Positions 25,655 to 34,037 of a stretch of DNA of 64,000 nucleotides are shown in pieces. The notes under the pieces were generated by a model that did no database searches, had not been told where the DNA came from, and saw only the letters and a list, made by a program, of their open reading frames with translations. Made by a program: the position numbers and the translations under genes. Positions within the stretch are counted from its first letter, which is position 1. Each line of letters begins with the position of its first letter. The stretch is taken from assembly GCA_963728495.1 (NCBI GenBank), contig CAVSKI010000007.1, forward strand, positions 626,877-690,876, written 5' to 3'. Origin of the DNA: JACVRW01 sp963728495. Lineage in GTDB: Bacteria > Actinomycetota > Thermoleophilia > Solirubrobacterales > Thermoleophilaceae.

Positions 25655-26701
25655 ATGCCCGAGCTGGTACTGAGCGTGCTCGATCAATCGCCGATCTCCG
25701 AGGGCCAGACCGCGGCGAGCGCGCTTCACAACACACTCGACCTGGCCGAGCTGACCGACGAGCTCGGCTACTCGCGCTACTGGGTGGCCGAGCACCACGC
25801 GACTCCCGCGCTGGCCTGCGCCGCTCCGGAGATCCTGATCGCCGCGATCGCGGCGCGCACCGAGCGCATCCGGGTGGGAAGCGGCGGCGTGATGCTTCCG
25901 CATTACAGCCCGCTCAAGGTGGCGGAGACGTTCAGCCTGCTGGCCGGGCTGCATCCCGAGCGGATCGACCTCGGGCTGGGCCGCGCGCCCGGCACCGATC
26001 CGCTGACGACCTTCGCGCTGCAGCGCGACCGCCGCCAGGCGGCCCCCGACGACTTCGTCGAGCAGCTGCCCGAGCTCCTGGGCCTGCTGGAGGACCGCCT
26101 GCCCGCCGACCACCCCTTCGCGCGCCTCGCCCGCACCCTGCCCGGACTCCCCGAGCGCCCCGAGCCGTGGCTGCTGGGCTCGTCCCCGCAGAGCGCGATC
26201 TGGGCCGCCGAGCTGGGGTTGCCCTACTCGTTCGCCGACTTCATCAACCCCAACGGGCCCGCCATAGCCGCCGACTACCGGGCCCGCTTCGTCGACTCCG
26301 AGCGCCTCGGCGCGCCGCGCGTGAGTGCCGGCGTGATCGTCATCTGTGCCGAGACCGATGCGGAGGCCGAGGAGCTCGCCTCATCGAGCCGGATGATGAT
26401 GTCGCTGCTCAAGCAGGGGCGGCTGATCCCGATCCCGCCCGTGGACCGCGCGCTGCGCTACCTCGAGACGCGCGAGCGCTCGCCGGGAGGCCGCCGGGCG
26501 GTGATCGGCTCGCCGCAGACGGTGCGTTCGGGCCTGGAAGCGGTGGCCGAGGAATACAGCGCGGGCGAGCTGCTCCTGCTGACGATCACCCACGACCACC
26601 AGGCCCGGCGGCGCTCGTACGAGCTGGTGGCCGAGGAGTTCGGGCTGGTCGAGGGCGCGGCGAGCGGAGCACCGGCGGAATTGCGTCGCAGGTCGGGATA
26701 G
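25655..26701 (+). CDS. LLM class flavin-dependent oxidoreductase (luciferase-like)
   Basis: The 348-residue alpha/beta-barrel monooxygenase opens PELVLSVLDQSPISEGQTAA. It has the LLM motifs GYSRYWVAEHHATPALACAA, RIRVGSGGVMLPHYSPLKVA and PERIDLGLGRAPGTDPLTTF. These match the MsnO8/YhbW-like LLM subgroup that uses reduced flavin and oxygen on an unassigned substrate. The length and intact frame are normal. It is divergent from the MOSC gene, with 44 bases between the start codons, and convergent with the ribokinase gene, whose stop is directly adjacent. Confidence 0.88.
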   Translation: MPELVLSVLDQSPISEGQTAASALHNTLDLAELTDELGYSRYWVAEHHATPALACAAPEILIAAIAARTERIRVGSGGVMLPHYSPLKVAETFSLLAGLHPERIDLGLGRAPGTDPLTTFALQRDRRQAAPDDFVEQLPELLGLLEDRLPADHPFARLARTLPGLPERPEPWLLGSSPQSAIWAAELGLPYSFADFINPNGPAIAADYRARFVDSERLGAPRVSAGVIVICAETDAEAEELASSSRMMMSLLKQGRLIPIPPVDRALRYLETRERSPGGRRAVIGSPQTVRSGLEAVAEEYSAGELLLLTITHDHQARRRSYELVAEEFGLVEGAASGAPAELRRRSG

Positions 26702-27615
26702 TCACGGGCTAACCGCCGCTCGCACCTCCTCGAGCGTCGGCATCGAGACGCCGGCGCCGGAGCTCTGGACGCACAGAGACGCGGCGACGTTGGCCGTCGA
26801 GAGGGCCGCGCGAAGCGACTCGTCACGGCTCAGCTGGGCGGCGAGGAACCCCACGAAGCAATCGCCCGCTCCGGTGGCATCGACCGAATCCACCCTCCGG
26901 CCGTCGATCTCGATGACCTCCTCTCGCTCGAGTGCCAGCGCCCCCGCCTTGCCGAGCGTCACGACCATCGTCTGCGCATCGCGACTCCGCAGCCTTCGTG
27001 CGGCGTCGATCAGCGCGTCACGCGACTCGAACGACTCCGCGGCTCCCGGGACGAGGAACGCGAGCTCGGTCTCGTTCACCACCAGCACGTCGGCCAGGTC
27101 CATAGCCGCGACTCGCACTCGAGGGCGGGCGCCGGGTTGAGAATCGTCGCCGCCCCCTGGTTGTGGGCCCGCCTGAGGGCGGCCTCGACCGTCTCCAGCG
27201 GGACCTCGAACTGGGCCACCACCACGTCGCCGGCCTCCACCGGCAGGGCTTGCACGTGTGTCGGGGTCAGCGCAGCGTTTGCGCCGGGAACCACCACGAT
27301 CGTGCTCTCCGAGTCCGCCACGGTCACCACCGCGGTGCCGGTGGGCACACCCGATTCGCTCTCCACGTGATCGAGGTCGAGGCCCTCGTCGCGCAGGAAG
27401 GCCTCCAGCCGGCGGCCGAAGTCGTCGTCGCCGAGCCGACCCACCATCACGGTCTCGGCACCGGCGCGCGAGGATGCCACCGCCTGGTTGGCCCCCTTGC
27501 CGCCTTCGCTGAAGCCCAGCTTGCTGCCGGGCACGGTCTCGCCGGGCCTCGGGTGACGGTCGGCCGTCGCGACCACGTCCATGTTGATGCTGCCCACGAC
27601 GAAGACCCTGCTCAC
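26702..27615 (-). CDS. rbsK: Ribokinase, PfkB family (single frameshift)
   Basis: From GTG 27615 it reads MSRVFVVGSINMDVVATADR, with the ribokinase substrate motif SEGGKGANQAVASSRAGAET. Then come MVGRLGDDDFGRRLEAFL and the strand STIVVVPGANAAL. The reading breaks at about 27110-27125 (NPAPALE) and resumes in another frame with AAMDLADVLVVNETELAFLV. The PfkB signature with the catalytic Asp is VDATGAGDCFVGFLAAQLSR. One indel restores a protein of about 304 residues. It phosphorylates ribose or a related sugar. Its GTG overlaps the stop of the M20 gene (4 bases), placing it last in the acdS-M20-rbsK run. Confidence 0.87.
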
Positions 27616-28925
27616 GCGGTCGGCTCTCCAAGCAGGCGGCGGGCAACCGAGCGGTAGCACTCGACCGCGAGCGCGAGGTCGCGCACGTCCACACGCTCGT
27701 TGCGCGCGTGCGGCAGGGCGGTGACCTGCGCGAGCGGCATGTGGCGAAACGGGAAGAAGCCGTAGGCCACGCACTCGGGGAAGGCGGCGCGGAAGGTCTG
27801 TGAATCGGAGTAGCCGGTGGAGATCGTGGGCAGGCAGCGCGCGCCGGGATCCACGTCCGCGACCCATTCGTTCAGCGCGTCCATCAGGGGCGACTCCACC
27901 GCCGACTCGTTGCCGACCACGCGCTCGGTGAACTCGAGCCGGTAGCCGTCACGCCCGAGCACCTCCTGAATTCGGGCGGTCACCTCCGGCTCGTCCATGC
28001 CCGGGGGCACGCGGCAGTCCACGTGCACCCGCGCGGCGTCGGGGATCACGTTCATCGTCCGCGCGGCGTCCACCATGGTCGGAGCGAGGGTCACGCGCAT
28101 CATGTGCTCGGCGAGCACGGCCAGACCGGGCGCCCGTTCTCTGAGTGCGGCCAGGGCGGCGGCCGGATCTCGCTCACCGTCGAGGTCGAGTCCGGCGAGC
28201 AGCGCACGCGGCCCCGGAGTCAGGTCCCAGCCCGGCCTCGCCGCGGCCATGGCCTCGAGAAAGGGCGCCAGCTTGGGGAGCGCGTTGTCGGCGCCGATCG
28301 GGAGCGCCGCGTGCCCGGCGGTTCCCTCGGTGGTCAGCGTGAAGCGAAACACGCCCTTCTCACCAATCGAGACGGCGTAGCTTCGCTCCGCGTCCACGGG
28401 CAGCGCCTCACCACCACCCTCGTTGAGCAGGTAGTCGCAGCGAACCAGCTCGGGATGCTCGGTGCAGACCCATTTGGCGCCGGTGCCGCCCTCCTCCTCG
28501 TCGGCGACCGAGATCAGGACCAGATCGCCGCGCGCCGGGCGCCAGCCTTCGCGGGCGAGCGAGCAGATCGTCACGACCTCGGCGGCCAGCTGGCTCTTCA
28601 TGTCGAGCGCGCCGCGCCCCCAGACGCAGCCCTCGGCGAGTGCTCCCGACCACGGTCCGTAACGCCAGCCCTCGGGATCGGCCACCACGGTGTCGGGGTG
28701 TGAGAGCAGGCCGAGAACGGGCCCCTCCTGCGCACCCTCCAGCCGCGCCACGAGGTTGGGCCTCTGCGGCTCCTCGCCCAGCAGCGTCACCTCGAGACCG
28801 GCGGCGCGGAGGTGGCCCGCCACGAGCTCCTGAGCAGGACGCTCGTTGCCCGGTGGGTTGACCGTGTCGATGCGCAGCAGCTGCTGCAACAGCTCGGTCG
28901 CCTCCTGAGCCCGCGCGCTGGTCAC
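27612..28925 (-). CDS. M20 family metallopeptidase (ArgE/DapE/ACY1-like)
   Basis: The 437-residue dinuclear zinc hydrolase has its metal ligands in VLGLLSHPDTVVADPEGW (His), WGRGALDMKSQLAAEVV (bridging Asp) and ISVADEEEGGTGAKW (Glu pair, including the catalytic Glu). The lid/dimerisation domain follows from about residue 200 (RSYAVSIGEKGVFRFTLTTE). The C-terminal ligand is in LPTISTGYSDSQTFRAAFPE, where the usual final His is near FFPFRHMPLAQV. Substrates in this family are N-acyl or peptide amides and cannot be assigned. It lies 8 bases after acdS and overlaps rbsK, so all three are probably co-expressed. Confidence 0.87.
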   Translation of the reverse strand: MTSARAQEATELLQQLLRIDTVNPPGNERPAQELVAGHLRAAGLEVTLLGEEPQRPNLVARLEGAQEGPVLGLLSHPDTVVADPEGWRYGPWSGALAEGCVWGRGALDMKSQLAAEVVTICSLAREGWRPARGDLVLISVADEEEGGTGAKWVCTEHPELVRCDYLLNEGGGEALPVDAERSYAVSIGEKGVFRFTLTTEGTAGHAALPIGADNALPKLAPFLEAMAAARPGWDLTPGPRALLAGLDLDGERDPAAALAALRERAPGLAVLAEHMMRVTLAPTMVDAARTMNVIPDAARVHVDCRVPPGMDEPEVTARIQEVLGRDGYRLEFTERVVGNESAVESPLMDALNEWVADVDPGARCLPTISTGYSDSQTFRAAFPECVAYGFFPFRHMPLAQVTALPHARNERVDVRDLALAVECYRSVARRLLGEPTA

Positions 28926-28933
28926 CCGGCCGC

Positions 28934-29944
28934 CTAGGCGCGAAACAGGCCGGCGTAGGCGCTCAGCGCCGGCTGGCCGCCGAGGTGGGCATAGAGGACG
29001 TTGGAGTCCTTGGCGATCTCACCGCGCTCGACCAGGTCGATCATCCCGGCCATCGACTTTCCCTCGTACACCGGGTCGGTGATCATGCCCTCGAGGCGCG
29101 CGGCCGTACGCATCGCCTCCAGCGTCACCCGGTCGGGGATGCCGTAGGTGCCGGCGTGATAGCGGTCGTCGAGGATGATCTCGTCCTCGCTCAACTCGCG
29201 GCCGACCTCGATCAGTGCCGCGGTAGCGCGAGCGATGCGAGCCACCTGATCGCGGGTCTCCTGGGGCCGGGCCGAGCCGTCGATGCCGATGATGCGGCGC
29301 TGTTCCTCCTGGGCGGCGAAGCCGGCGATCATGCCCGCGTGAGTGCTGCCGGTGACCGAGCACACCACGATCGTGTCGAAGAACACGCCCAGCTCCTCCT
29401 CCTGCTGCGCCACCTCCTGGGCCCAGCGGGCAAAGCCCAGTCCGCCCAGCTCATGGTCCGAGGCGCCGGCGGGAATGGCGTAGGGCTTGCCCCCGGCCGC
29501 TTCGATGTCGGCGATGGCCTGCTCCCAGCTCTCCTTGAAGCCGATGCCGAACTCCGAGCGCACCAGCCGGACGTCGGCGCCCATCAGGCGGCTGAGCTGG
29601 ATGTTGCCGACGCGGTCGTAGACCACGTCCGGCCAGTCCACCCAGCTCTCCTGGATCAGCACCGCCTTGAGGCCCAACCGAGCAGCGACCGCGGCGACCT
29701 GGCGGGTGTGATTGGACTGAATGCCGCCGATCGACACCAGCGTGTCGCACTCCTGGGCCAGCGCATCGGCCACGAGGTACTCCAGCTTCCGCGTCTTGTT
29801 GCCGCCGTAGGCCAGGCCGCTGTTGCAGTCGTCGCGCTTGGCCCACAGCGACGCTCCGCCGAGGTGGGCGGTCAGTCGCTCGAGGCGGTGTACCGGCGAC
29901 GGGCCGAACAGGAGCGGCTCGTGCGCGAAGGAGTCGAGCTTCAC
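28934..29944 (-). CDS. acdS: 1-aminocyclopropane-1-carboxylate deaminase
   Basis: This 336-residue fold-type II PLP enzyme converts ACC to 2-oxobutanoate and ammonia. The PLP lysine is K50 in AYGGNKTRKLEYLVADAL, the phosphate-binding part is VSIGGIQSNHTRQVAAVAAR, and VCSVTGSTHAGMIAGFAAQE follows. The residues that separate true ACC deaminases from D-cysteine desulfhydrases are both of the deaminase type: Glu in ITDPVYEGKSMAGMIDLVER and Leu in VLYAHLGGQPALSAYAGLF. Length matches characterised AcdS proteins. In soil and rhizosphere bacteria it lowers plant ethylene or provides nitrogen. It is first of a three-gene run with the M20 peptidase and ribokinase. Confidence 0.93.
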   Translation of the reverse strand: MKLDSFAHEPLLFGPSPVHRLERLTAHLGGASLWAKRDDCNSGLAYGGNKTRKLEYLVADALAQECDTLVSIGGIQSNHTRQVAAVAARLGLKAVLIQESWVDWPDVVYDRVGNIQLSRLMGADVRLVRSEFGIGFKESWEQAIADIEAAGGKPYAIPAGASDHELGGLGFARWAQEVAQQEEELGVFFDTIVVCSVTGSTHAGMIAGFAAQEEQRRIIGIDGSARPQETRDQVARIARATAALIEVGRELSEDEIILDDRYHAGTYGIPDRVTLEAMRTAARLEGMITDPVYEGKSMAGMIDLVERGEIAKDSNVLYAHLGGQPALSAYAGLFRA

Positions 29945-29974
29945 CCGCGGCAGTCTGCCAGCAAGCCGCGCCCG

Positions 29975-30449
29975 TCAGTCGTCGAAACCGTCGTCCGACC
30001 CCTTGCCGGAGCTGTCGTCGGAGCCGCTGTCGTCCGACCCCTTGCCGGAGTCTGTCGTCGGAGCCGCTGTCGTCGGAGCCGCCGCTGCCCGACCCTCCCG
30101 AATCGTCGCTGCCGCCGTCATCATCTGCGGACGGGGATTCCTGGGGGACCTCGGTGGGGGGCGGGGAGGCCTGATCGGCCGCCGCGATCCGCTCCCGCCT
30201 CGCTTGACGACGCCTGGCCACCGCCTTGCGCCGACGCGCATCCGCGCGGCGCTGCGCAAGCGCGCGACGCGCCGCGACGCGTCTGCGCTCCGAGGCCGGC
30301 GGCGCCAGGGTGTCGCCGGCACTCAGCGGCTCGGCGGACAGCCCCACACTGTCACCCGAGATCGTATTGGCGAGCAGCCCGATGGCCACCGCCGCCACGA
30401 GGCCGGCGAGGGCGAGTGCCACCCCGGCCGCGAGTCTTCTCGGAGTCAT
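29975..30449 (-). CDS. Membrane-anchored Ser/Gly/Asp-rich protein (frameshift in repeats)
   Basis: From ATG 30449 it reads MTPRRLAAGVALALAGLVAA, one membrane span or signal anchor, then a highly basic stretch (ERRRVAARRALAQRRADARR). A low-complexity tail of Asp, Ser and Gly (DDDGGSDDSGGSGSGGSDDS) follows. A 20-odd-base unit containing CCGACCCCTTGCCGGAG is repeated near 30000-30060 and one base is gained or lost there. The other frame gives KGSDDSGSDDSSGKGSDD and stops at 29975. The function is unknown; acidic Ser/Gly tails of this type often lie outside the membrane and bind cations. It is 9 bases downstream of the histidine kinase gene. Confidence 0.6.
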
Positions 30450-30458
30450 GGGGCGAGC

Positions 30459-31883
30459 CTAGCCGCGGCCGGGTAAAGCCTGTTCGAGTGGGGGATCAAG
30501 TTTTCGTAAAGGGCGGTACGCGGGCAGGACGAGCTCAGCCAGGGCTCCACCCTCGCGACGATTGGTGAGCCGTGCGTGACCGTTCCAGCGGGTGGCCAGT
30601 GCCTCCACGACACTCAACCCCAGGCCCGTGCCGGCGGCTCCCCCGCGACCGGCCTCGCCGCGATAGAAGCGTTCGAACAGACGCTCGTGCTCGTCGTCCC
30701 CGATGCCGGGCCCCTGGTCGGCGATCCCGATGCGCACGCCGCCGCCCTCCTCGCGCCAGCCGATCGTCACCTCGGTGCCGGACGGCGAATAGTTGAGAGC
30801 GTTCTCCAGCAGGTTGTCGAGCATGGCGGCCACGTCCTCGGTGGAGGCGGCCACCTCCGCCGGGTCACCCTCCTCCAGGCGCAGGCGGTGTCCGGTTCGC
30901 TCGGCCGGGCCTCGCCAGCGCGCGCAGGCCGCGGTGGTCGCCTCCCCAACGTCAACCGGTTGCGGAGCCGGTCGCTCGCGCTCACCCGCCAACGTGAGCA
31001 GCTCGGAGAGCAGCCTCGCGAGTCGCTCGGTCTCGCGCTCGGCGGCCGTCAACTCCCGCTCGACCTCGGGATCCCGGCTCTTCAGGGCAGCGGCCTCGAG
31101 ACGAAGTCGCAGCCCGGTCAGCGGGGTACGCAGCTGGTGGGACGCGTTCGCCACGAACTCACGCTGTGCCCGCAGGGAACCACTGAGCCGGCCGGTCATC
31201 TCGTTGAAGGCCGATGCGACCTCCTGCTGCTCGGCCGATCCCTCGACCTCCGCTCGCGCGTCGAGATCGCCCCGCGTGACTCGTCGGGCGGCGCCGGCGA
31301 GGTTGCGCAGCGGCTTGGCCAGCGACCCGGCCAGAAACCAGGCCACAGCGAGGCCGAGCAGTAGCGCCACCGCTCCGACCCCGACCAGGGCGATCACGTC
31401 GTTACGCACCTCGCTTCGCACGGCGTCGACTGCCTGAGTCACCCGCACCGCGCCGGCTCGCCGGCCCTCCACGACTATCGGGACGGCGGTGAAGAGCAGG
31501 TCCTTGTCGAGCGACTCGCTACGCCGCGTGCCCTGCGAAGGCCGGCCGGCGAGGGCGCGCGCAATCTCCGGACGGCTGGCGTAGGAGGCGTCCGAGTCCG
31601 AGCCCTGTGACGAGTCCGCGAGCAGCGTGCCCTCGTCGTCGACCACGATCACCCGCCCCCCGAGATCGCGCGCCGAGCGCTCGACCAGCGATTCGAGCTG
31701 ATCGGGTTCGTCGAAGCGCCCGGACGCTCCCGCGGACAGCAGCTGGGCCTGTCCCTGGGCCTCACTCTTGATCTCGGCGTCCACGCGGCGCGAGAGGTTC
31801 AGCGCCAGCGGCACCTCGAGCGCCACGATCACGAGCACCAGCACATAGGCGAAGGCGAGAAGCAGCCGCGCCCGCAGGCTCAC
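30459..31883 (-). CDS. Sensor histidine kinase with HAMP domain
   Basis: The 474-residue kinase has membrane spans at about residues 7-28 and 163-186 bracketing a 135-residue outer domain (GGRVIVVDDEGTLLADSSQG). A HAMP segment follows (SLAKPLRNLAGAARRVTRGD, then LDARAEVEGS). The HisKA phospho-acceptor is His249 in FVANASHQLRTPLTGLRLRL. N box AAMLDNLLENALNYSPSGTE, G1 IADQGPGIGDDEHERLFERF and G2 GAAGTGLGLSVVEALATRW are all present. Its GTG overlaps the response regulator stop, so both proteins come from one operon. The outer domain probably senses something in or outside the envelope; the ligand is unknown. Confidence 0.93.
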   Translation of the reverse strand: MSLRARLLLAFAYVLVLVIVALEVPLALNLSRRVDAEIKSEAQGQAQLLSAGASGRFDEPDQLESLVERSARDLGGRVIVVDDEGTLLADSSQGSDSDASYASRPEIARALAGRPSQGTRRSESLDKDLLFTAVPIVVEGRRAGAVRVTQAVDAVRSEVRNDVIALVGVGAVALLLGLAVAWFLAGSLAKPLRNLAGAARRVTRGDLDARAEVEGSAEQQEVASAFNEMTGRLSGSLRAQREFVANASHQLRTPLTGLRLRLEAAALKSRDPEVERELTAAERETERLARLLSELLTLAGERERPAPQPVDVGEATTAACARWRGPAERTGHRLRLEEGDPAEVAASTEDVAAMLDNLLENALNYSPSGTEVTIGWREEGGGVRIGIADQGPGIGDDEHERLFERFYRGEAGRGGAAGTGLGLSVVEALATRWNGHARLTNRREGGALAELVLPAYRPLRKLDPPLEQALPGRG

Positions 31884-32605
31884 GTGGATTCCCGCGACTC
31901 GTCGGGTGCGTCAAAGCGGAAGCCGACGCCGCGAACGGTGTGGATGTAGCGGGGTGCCGCGGAATCGTCGCCGAGCTTGCGGCGCAGGCTCGAAATGTGG
32001 ACGTCGAGCGTCTTGGTGGAACCGAACCAGTTCACATCCCACACCTCGTCGAGCAGGCGTTCGCGAGTGATCACGCTGCCCGCCTCACGCAGCAGTAGCT
32101 CGAGAAGCTCGAACTCCTTGCGGGTCAGCTCGAGTTCCTGGCCGTTGTGGGTCGCGCTGCGTCGACCGGGGTCGAGGGTGAGCGAGCCCGCCGCGAGCGG
32201 CTTGTCGCGCTCCGCGGCGGGTCTGTGTCCACCGGCGCTCCGGCGGAGAACCGCCCGGATCCGGGCCGCGACCTCACGGGCGCTGAAGGGCTTGACGATG
32301 TAGTCGTCGGCGCCCAGCTCCAGGCCGACGACGCGATCGGTCTCCTCGCCGCGTGCGGTGAGCATGATGATCGGCACCTCCGATTGCTCGCGCAGGCTGC
32401 GACACACGTCGTACCCCGAGCCGTCGGGCAGCATCACGTCCAACAGGACGAGATCGGGGAGGGCGCGCGCAGCAACCTGGAGCGCCTCCGCCGCCGTGTG
32501 GGCCACCTCCGTGGCGAAGCCCTCGCGCTGGAGGGCTTCGCTCAACGGCTCGGTGATGGAGGTCTCGTCCTCCACCATCAGCACGGTGCGTCTCCCGGCG
32601 GCCAT
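31880..32605 (-). CDS. OmpR/PhoB-family response regulator
   Basis: The 241-residue regulator has receiver acidic residues E12 and D13 (TVLMVEDETSITEPLSEAL) and phospho-acceptor D56 in DLVLLDVMLPDGSGYDVCRS. The Thr and Lys switch residues sit in IIMLTARGEETDRVVGLELG and YIVKPFSAREVAARIRAVL. The C-terminal winged helix is LTRKEFELLELLLREAGSVI, then TRERLLDEVWDVNWFGSTKT and LDVHISSLRRKLGDD. It is partnered with the kinase at 30459 by a 4-base overlap and is 43 bases downstream of an exported acidic protein gene. It probably controls envelope genes, perhaps the neighbouring exported proteins (inference). Confidence 0.94.
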   Translation of the reverse strand: MAAGRRTVLMVEDETSITEPLSEALQREGFATEVAHTAAEALQVAARALPDLVLLDVMLPDGSGYDVCRSLREQSEVPIIMLTARGEETDRVVGLELGADDYIVKPFSAREVAARIRAVLRRSAGGHRPAAERDKPLAAGSLTLDPGRRSATHNGQELELTRKEFELLELLLREAGSVITRERLLDEVWDVNWFGSTKTLDVHISSLRRKLGDDSAAPRYIHTVRGVGFRFDAPDESREST

Positions 32606-32648
32606 CGCCTAGATGCTAGGCGCGACGTGGGCGACGCGAGACAGTTCG

Positions 32649-33167
32649 TCAGTCGTCGTCACCTCCGTGGCCGCTCGAGTCCTCGCCGCCGCCGCTGTGA
32701 CCCGAGCCGCTGCTGTCGTCGTCGATGTCGTCGATGTCGTCGCCGCCGTCATGACCGGAGCTGGAGCTGCCCGGCCCCGAGTTGTCGTCGCCGCCGTCAT
32801 GACCGGAGCCGGAGCTGCCCGGCCCCGAGTTGTCCTCGCCGCGGTCATGATCGCGGTCATCGCCGCGGTCGTGATCCTCGGCCACCGTGCCGTTGCAGCG
32901 GGGGTCGCCCGCGTGTTCGGCCTCGTCGCACGGGCCGGAGATGTCATCGCCTTCGACGGTCTCCGTTCCGACACGCTGCGGGTTGTCCTCGGTCGTGGTG
33001 GTGCGCTCCGGCGTTGTCTGTGCCGGGGCGGAGTCGGTGGTCTCGGCGGTTTCGGTCGTGGCCGTCGTGCCGGCGGGGGCGGGCTCATCGCCCACCTGGG
33101 CCACCACCACGGCGGCCAGGATCCCGAACAGGGCAACGGCGAGGGCCAGTGTCAGTGTCTTGCGCAT
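32649..33167 (-). CDS. Exported Asp/Gly/Ser/His-rich protein
   Basis: The 172-residue protein has a signal peptide or anchor (MRKTLTLALAVALFGILAAV) and a Thr-rich linker (TTATTETAETTDSAPAQTTP). One possible disulfide pair is present (DISGPCDEAEHAGDPRCNGT). The tail has tandem repeats of the form SGHDGGDDNSGPGSSS, rich in Asp, Gly, Ser and His. The repeat DNA is visible as near-identical 45-base units at about 32735-32840. The composition suggests a flexible, cation-binding, exported protein. It lies just upstream of the response regulator and downstream of 33186, probably in the same operon. The family is unknown. Confidence 0.65.
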   Translation of the reverse strand: MRKTLTLALAVALFGILAAVVVAQVGDEPAPAGTTATTETAETTDSAPAQTTPERTTTTEDNPQRVGTETVEGDDISGPCDEAEHAGDPRCNGTVAEDHDRGDDRDHDRGEDNSGPGSSGSGHDGGDDNSGPGSSSSGHDGGDDIDDIDDDSSGSGHSGGGEDSSGHGGDDD

Positions 33168-33185
33168 GCTGTGCCTCCCTCTCGA

Positions 33186-33578
33186 CTAGTTGTCGTCGCC
33201 GCTCGGGTTGTCGTCGCCGCTCGGGTCGTCGTCGCCGCCGTGCTCGCCGCCACCGCCGGAGCGCTCGACCTCCACGGCGATCCAGCGACCATCGCGCCGG
33301 CGGACGGTCGACTCGATGTTCGTGGCTCCGACCTTCAGCCCGGCAAAGCCGGCGATGCGCTCGAAGCGGGTGTTGCGAGTCACGCGGATGCGCACCGTGC
33401 CGCGCTCGCTATCGCGAAGCCGGAACGTGCGCGCCGCGCCGTTCTTGGACACCACCGTGCCTTCGAACTCCCGGAGCGCCGCGGACCCGGCGGTGGGCGC
33501 CGCGCCGGCGGGGACGCTGGACGCGGCGACGGCGGTAACCGCGACCAGTGCGGTTGTGACGATGAACTTGCGTTTCAT
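33186..33578 (-). CDS. Secreted small OB-like (DUF5666-type) protein with acidic tail
   Basis: The 130-residue protein has a classical signal peptide (MKRKFIVTTALVAVTAVAAS, cleavage near AGA). A strand-rich domain of about 75 residues follows (LREFEGTVVSKNGAARTFRL, then VTRNTRFERIAGFAGLKVGA). Its F.G.V......F.L......V.V...T pattern matches DUF5666, a beta-barrel found in exported proteins. The tail GGDDDPSGDDNPSGDDN is a short acidic repeat like those of the two other exported proteins near this two-component system. Function unknown. It is preceded by a good ribosome site (GGAGG) and is the first minus-strand gene of the cluster. Confidence 0.7.
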   Translation of the reverse strand: MKRKFIVTTALVAVTAVAASSVPAGAAPTAGSAALREFEGTVVSKNGAARTFRLRDSERGTVRIRVTRNTRFERIAGFAGLKVGATNIESTVRRRDGRWIAVEVERSGGGGEHGGDDDPSGDDNPSGDDN

Positions 33579-33738
33579 TACTTGACCTCCAGTTGGATTT
33601 GACTGTGTGGCCAGTCTCGCCCCCGGCCGTCAAGCAGACGCCCAGGTTCAGGCAAAGCCTTCGTAAAGCCGAATCGGTCCGGGATCTGCCTCAAGATTGA
33701 GTGGGTGAGCCCGATTCATGGGGCGAGGATCGATTGAG

Positions 33739-33951
33739 ATGACCCAGCGAGAACAGCTCGAGACCGAGCTGGCCGGCGCCACCGCCGAGCTCAGGGCCCA
33801 TATGGCCACCTGGGAGTACGCCTTTTCGATGGCCGGCGGCTGCCAAGGGGGACGAGACCATCCCCTGCATTGGGTGACCCAGTCTCGGACCGAGGCTCTC
33901 AACACTCGGTGCCGCAACCTGCGCGCCCGCCTGCTCGAACACAAGCTCTGA
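33739..33951 (+). CDS. Small conserved-looking protein, charged and helical
   Basis: The 70-residue reading MTQREQLETELAGATAELRA continues HMATWEYAFSMAGGCQGGRD and ends in a helix with LNTRCRNLRARLLEHKL. Two amphipathic helices flank a Gly-rich turn with His and Cys. It resembles small cytosolic proteins of unknown role in actinobacteria, but I cannot name a family. A longer form could start at ATG 33718. It lies between the divergently transcribed 33186 gene and the dehydrogenase at 34038. Confidence 0.5.
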   Translation: MTQREQLETELAGATAELRAHMATWEYAFSMAGGCQGGRDHPLHWVTQSRTEALNTRCRNLRARLLEHKL

Positions 33952-34037
33952 GCTCGCGCTCCCGGTCAAAAAAACGTTAGGGCCGCTTCGCTCCGGGCAA
34001 CGTCTAAGTGACGCTTTTCACGGAAGAGGAGACAGAC

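Noticed and set aside
28934..29944. D-cysteine desulfhydrase assignment for the PLP enzyme
   Set aside because: The diagnostic positions are Glu (DPVYEGKSM) and Leu (YAHLGG), as in ACC deaminase, not Ser and Thr.
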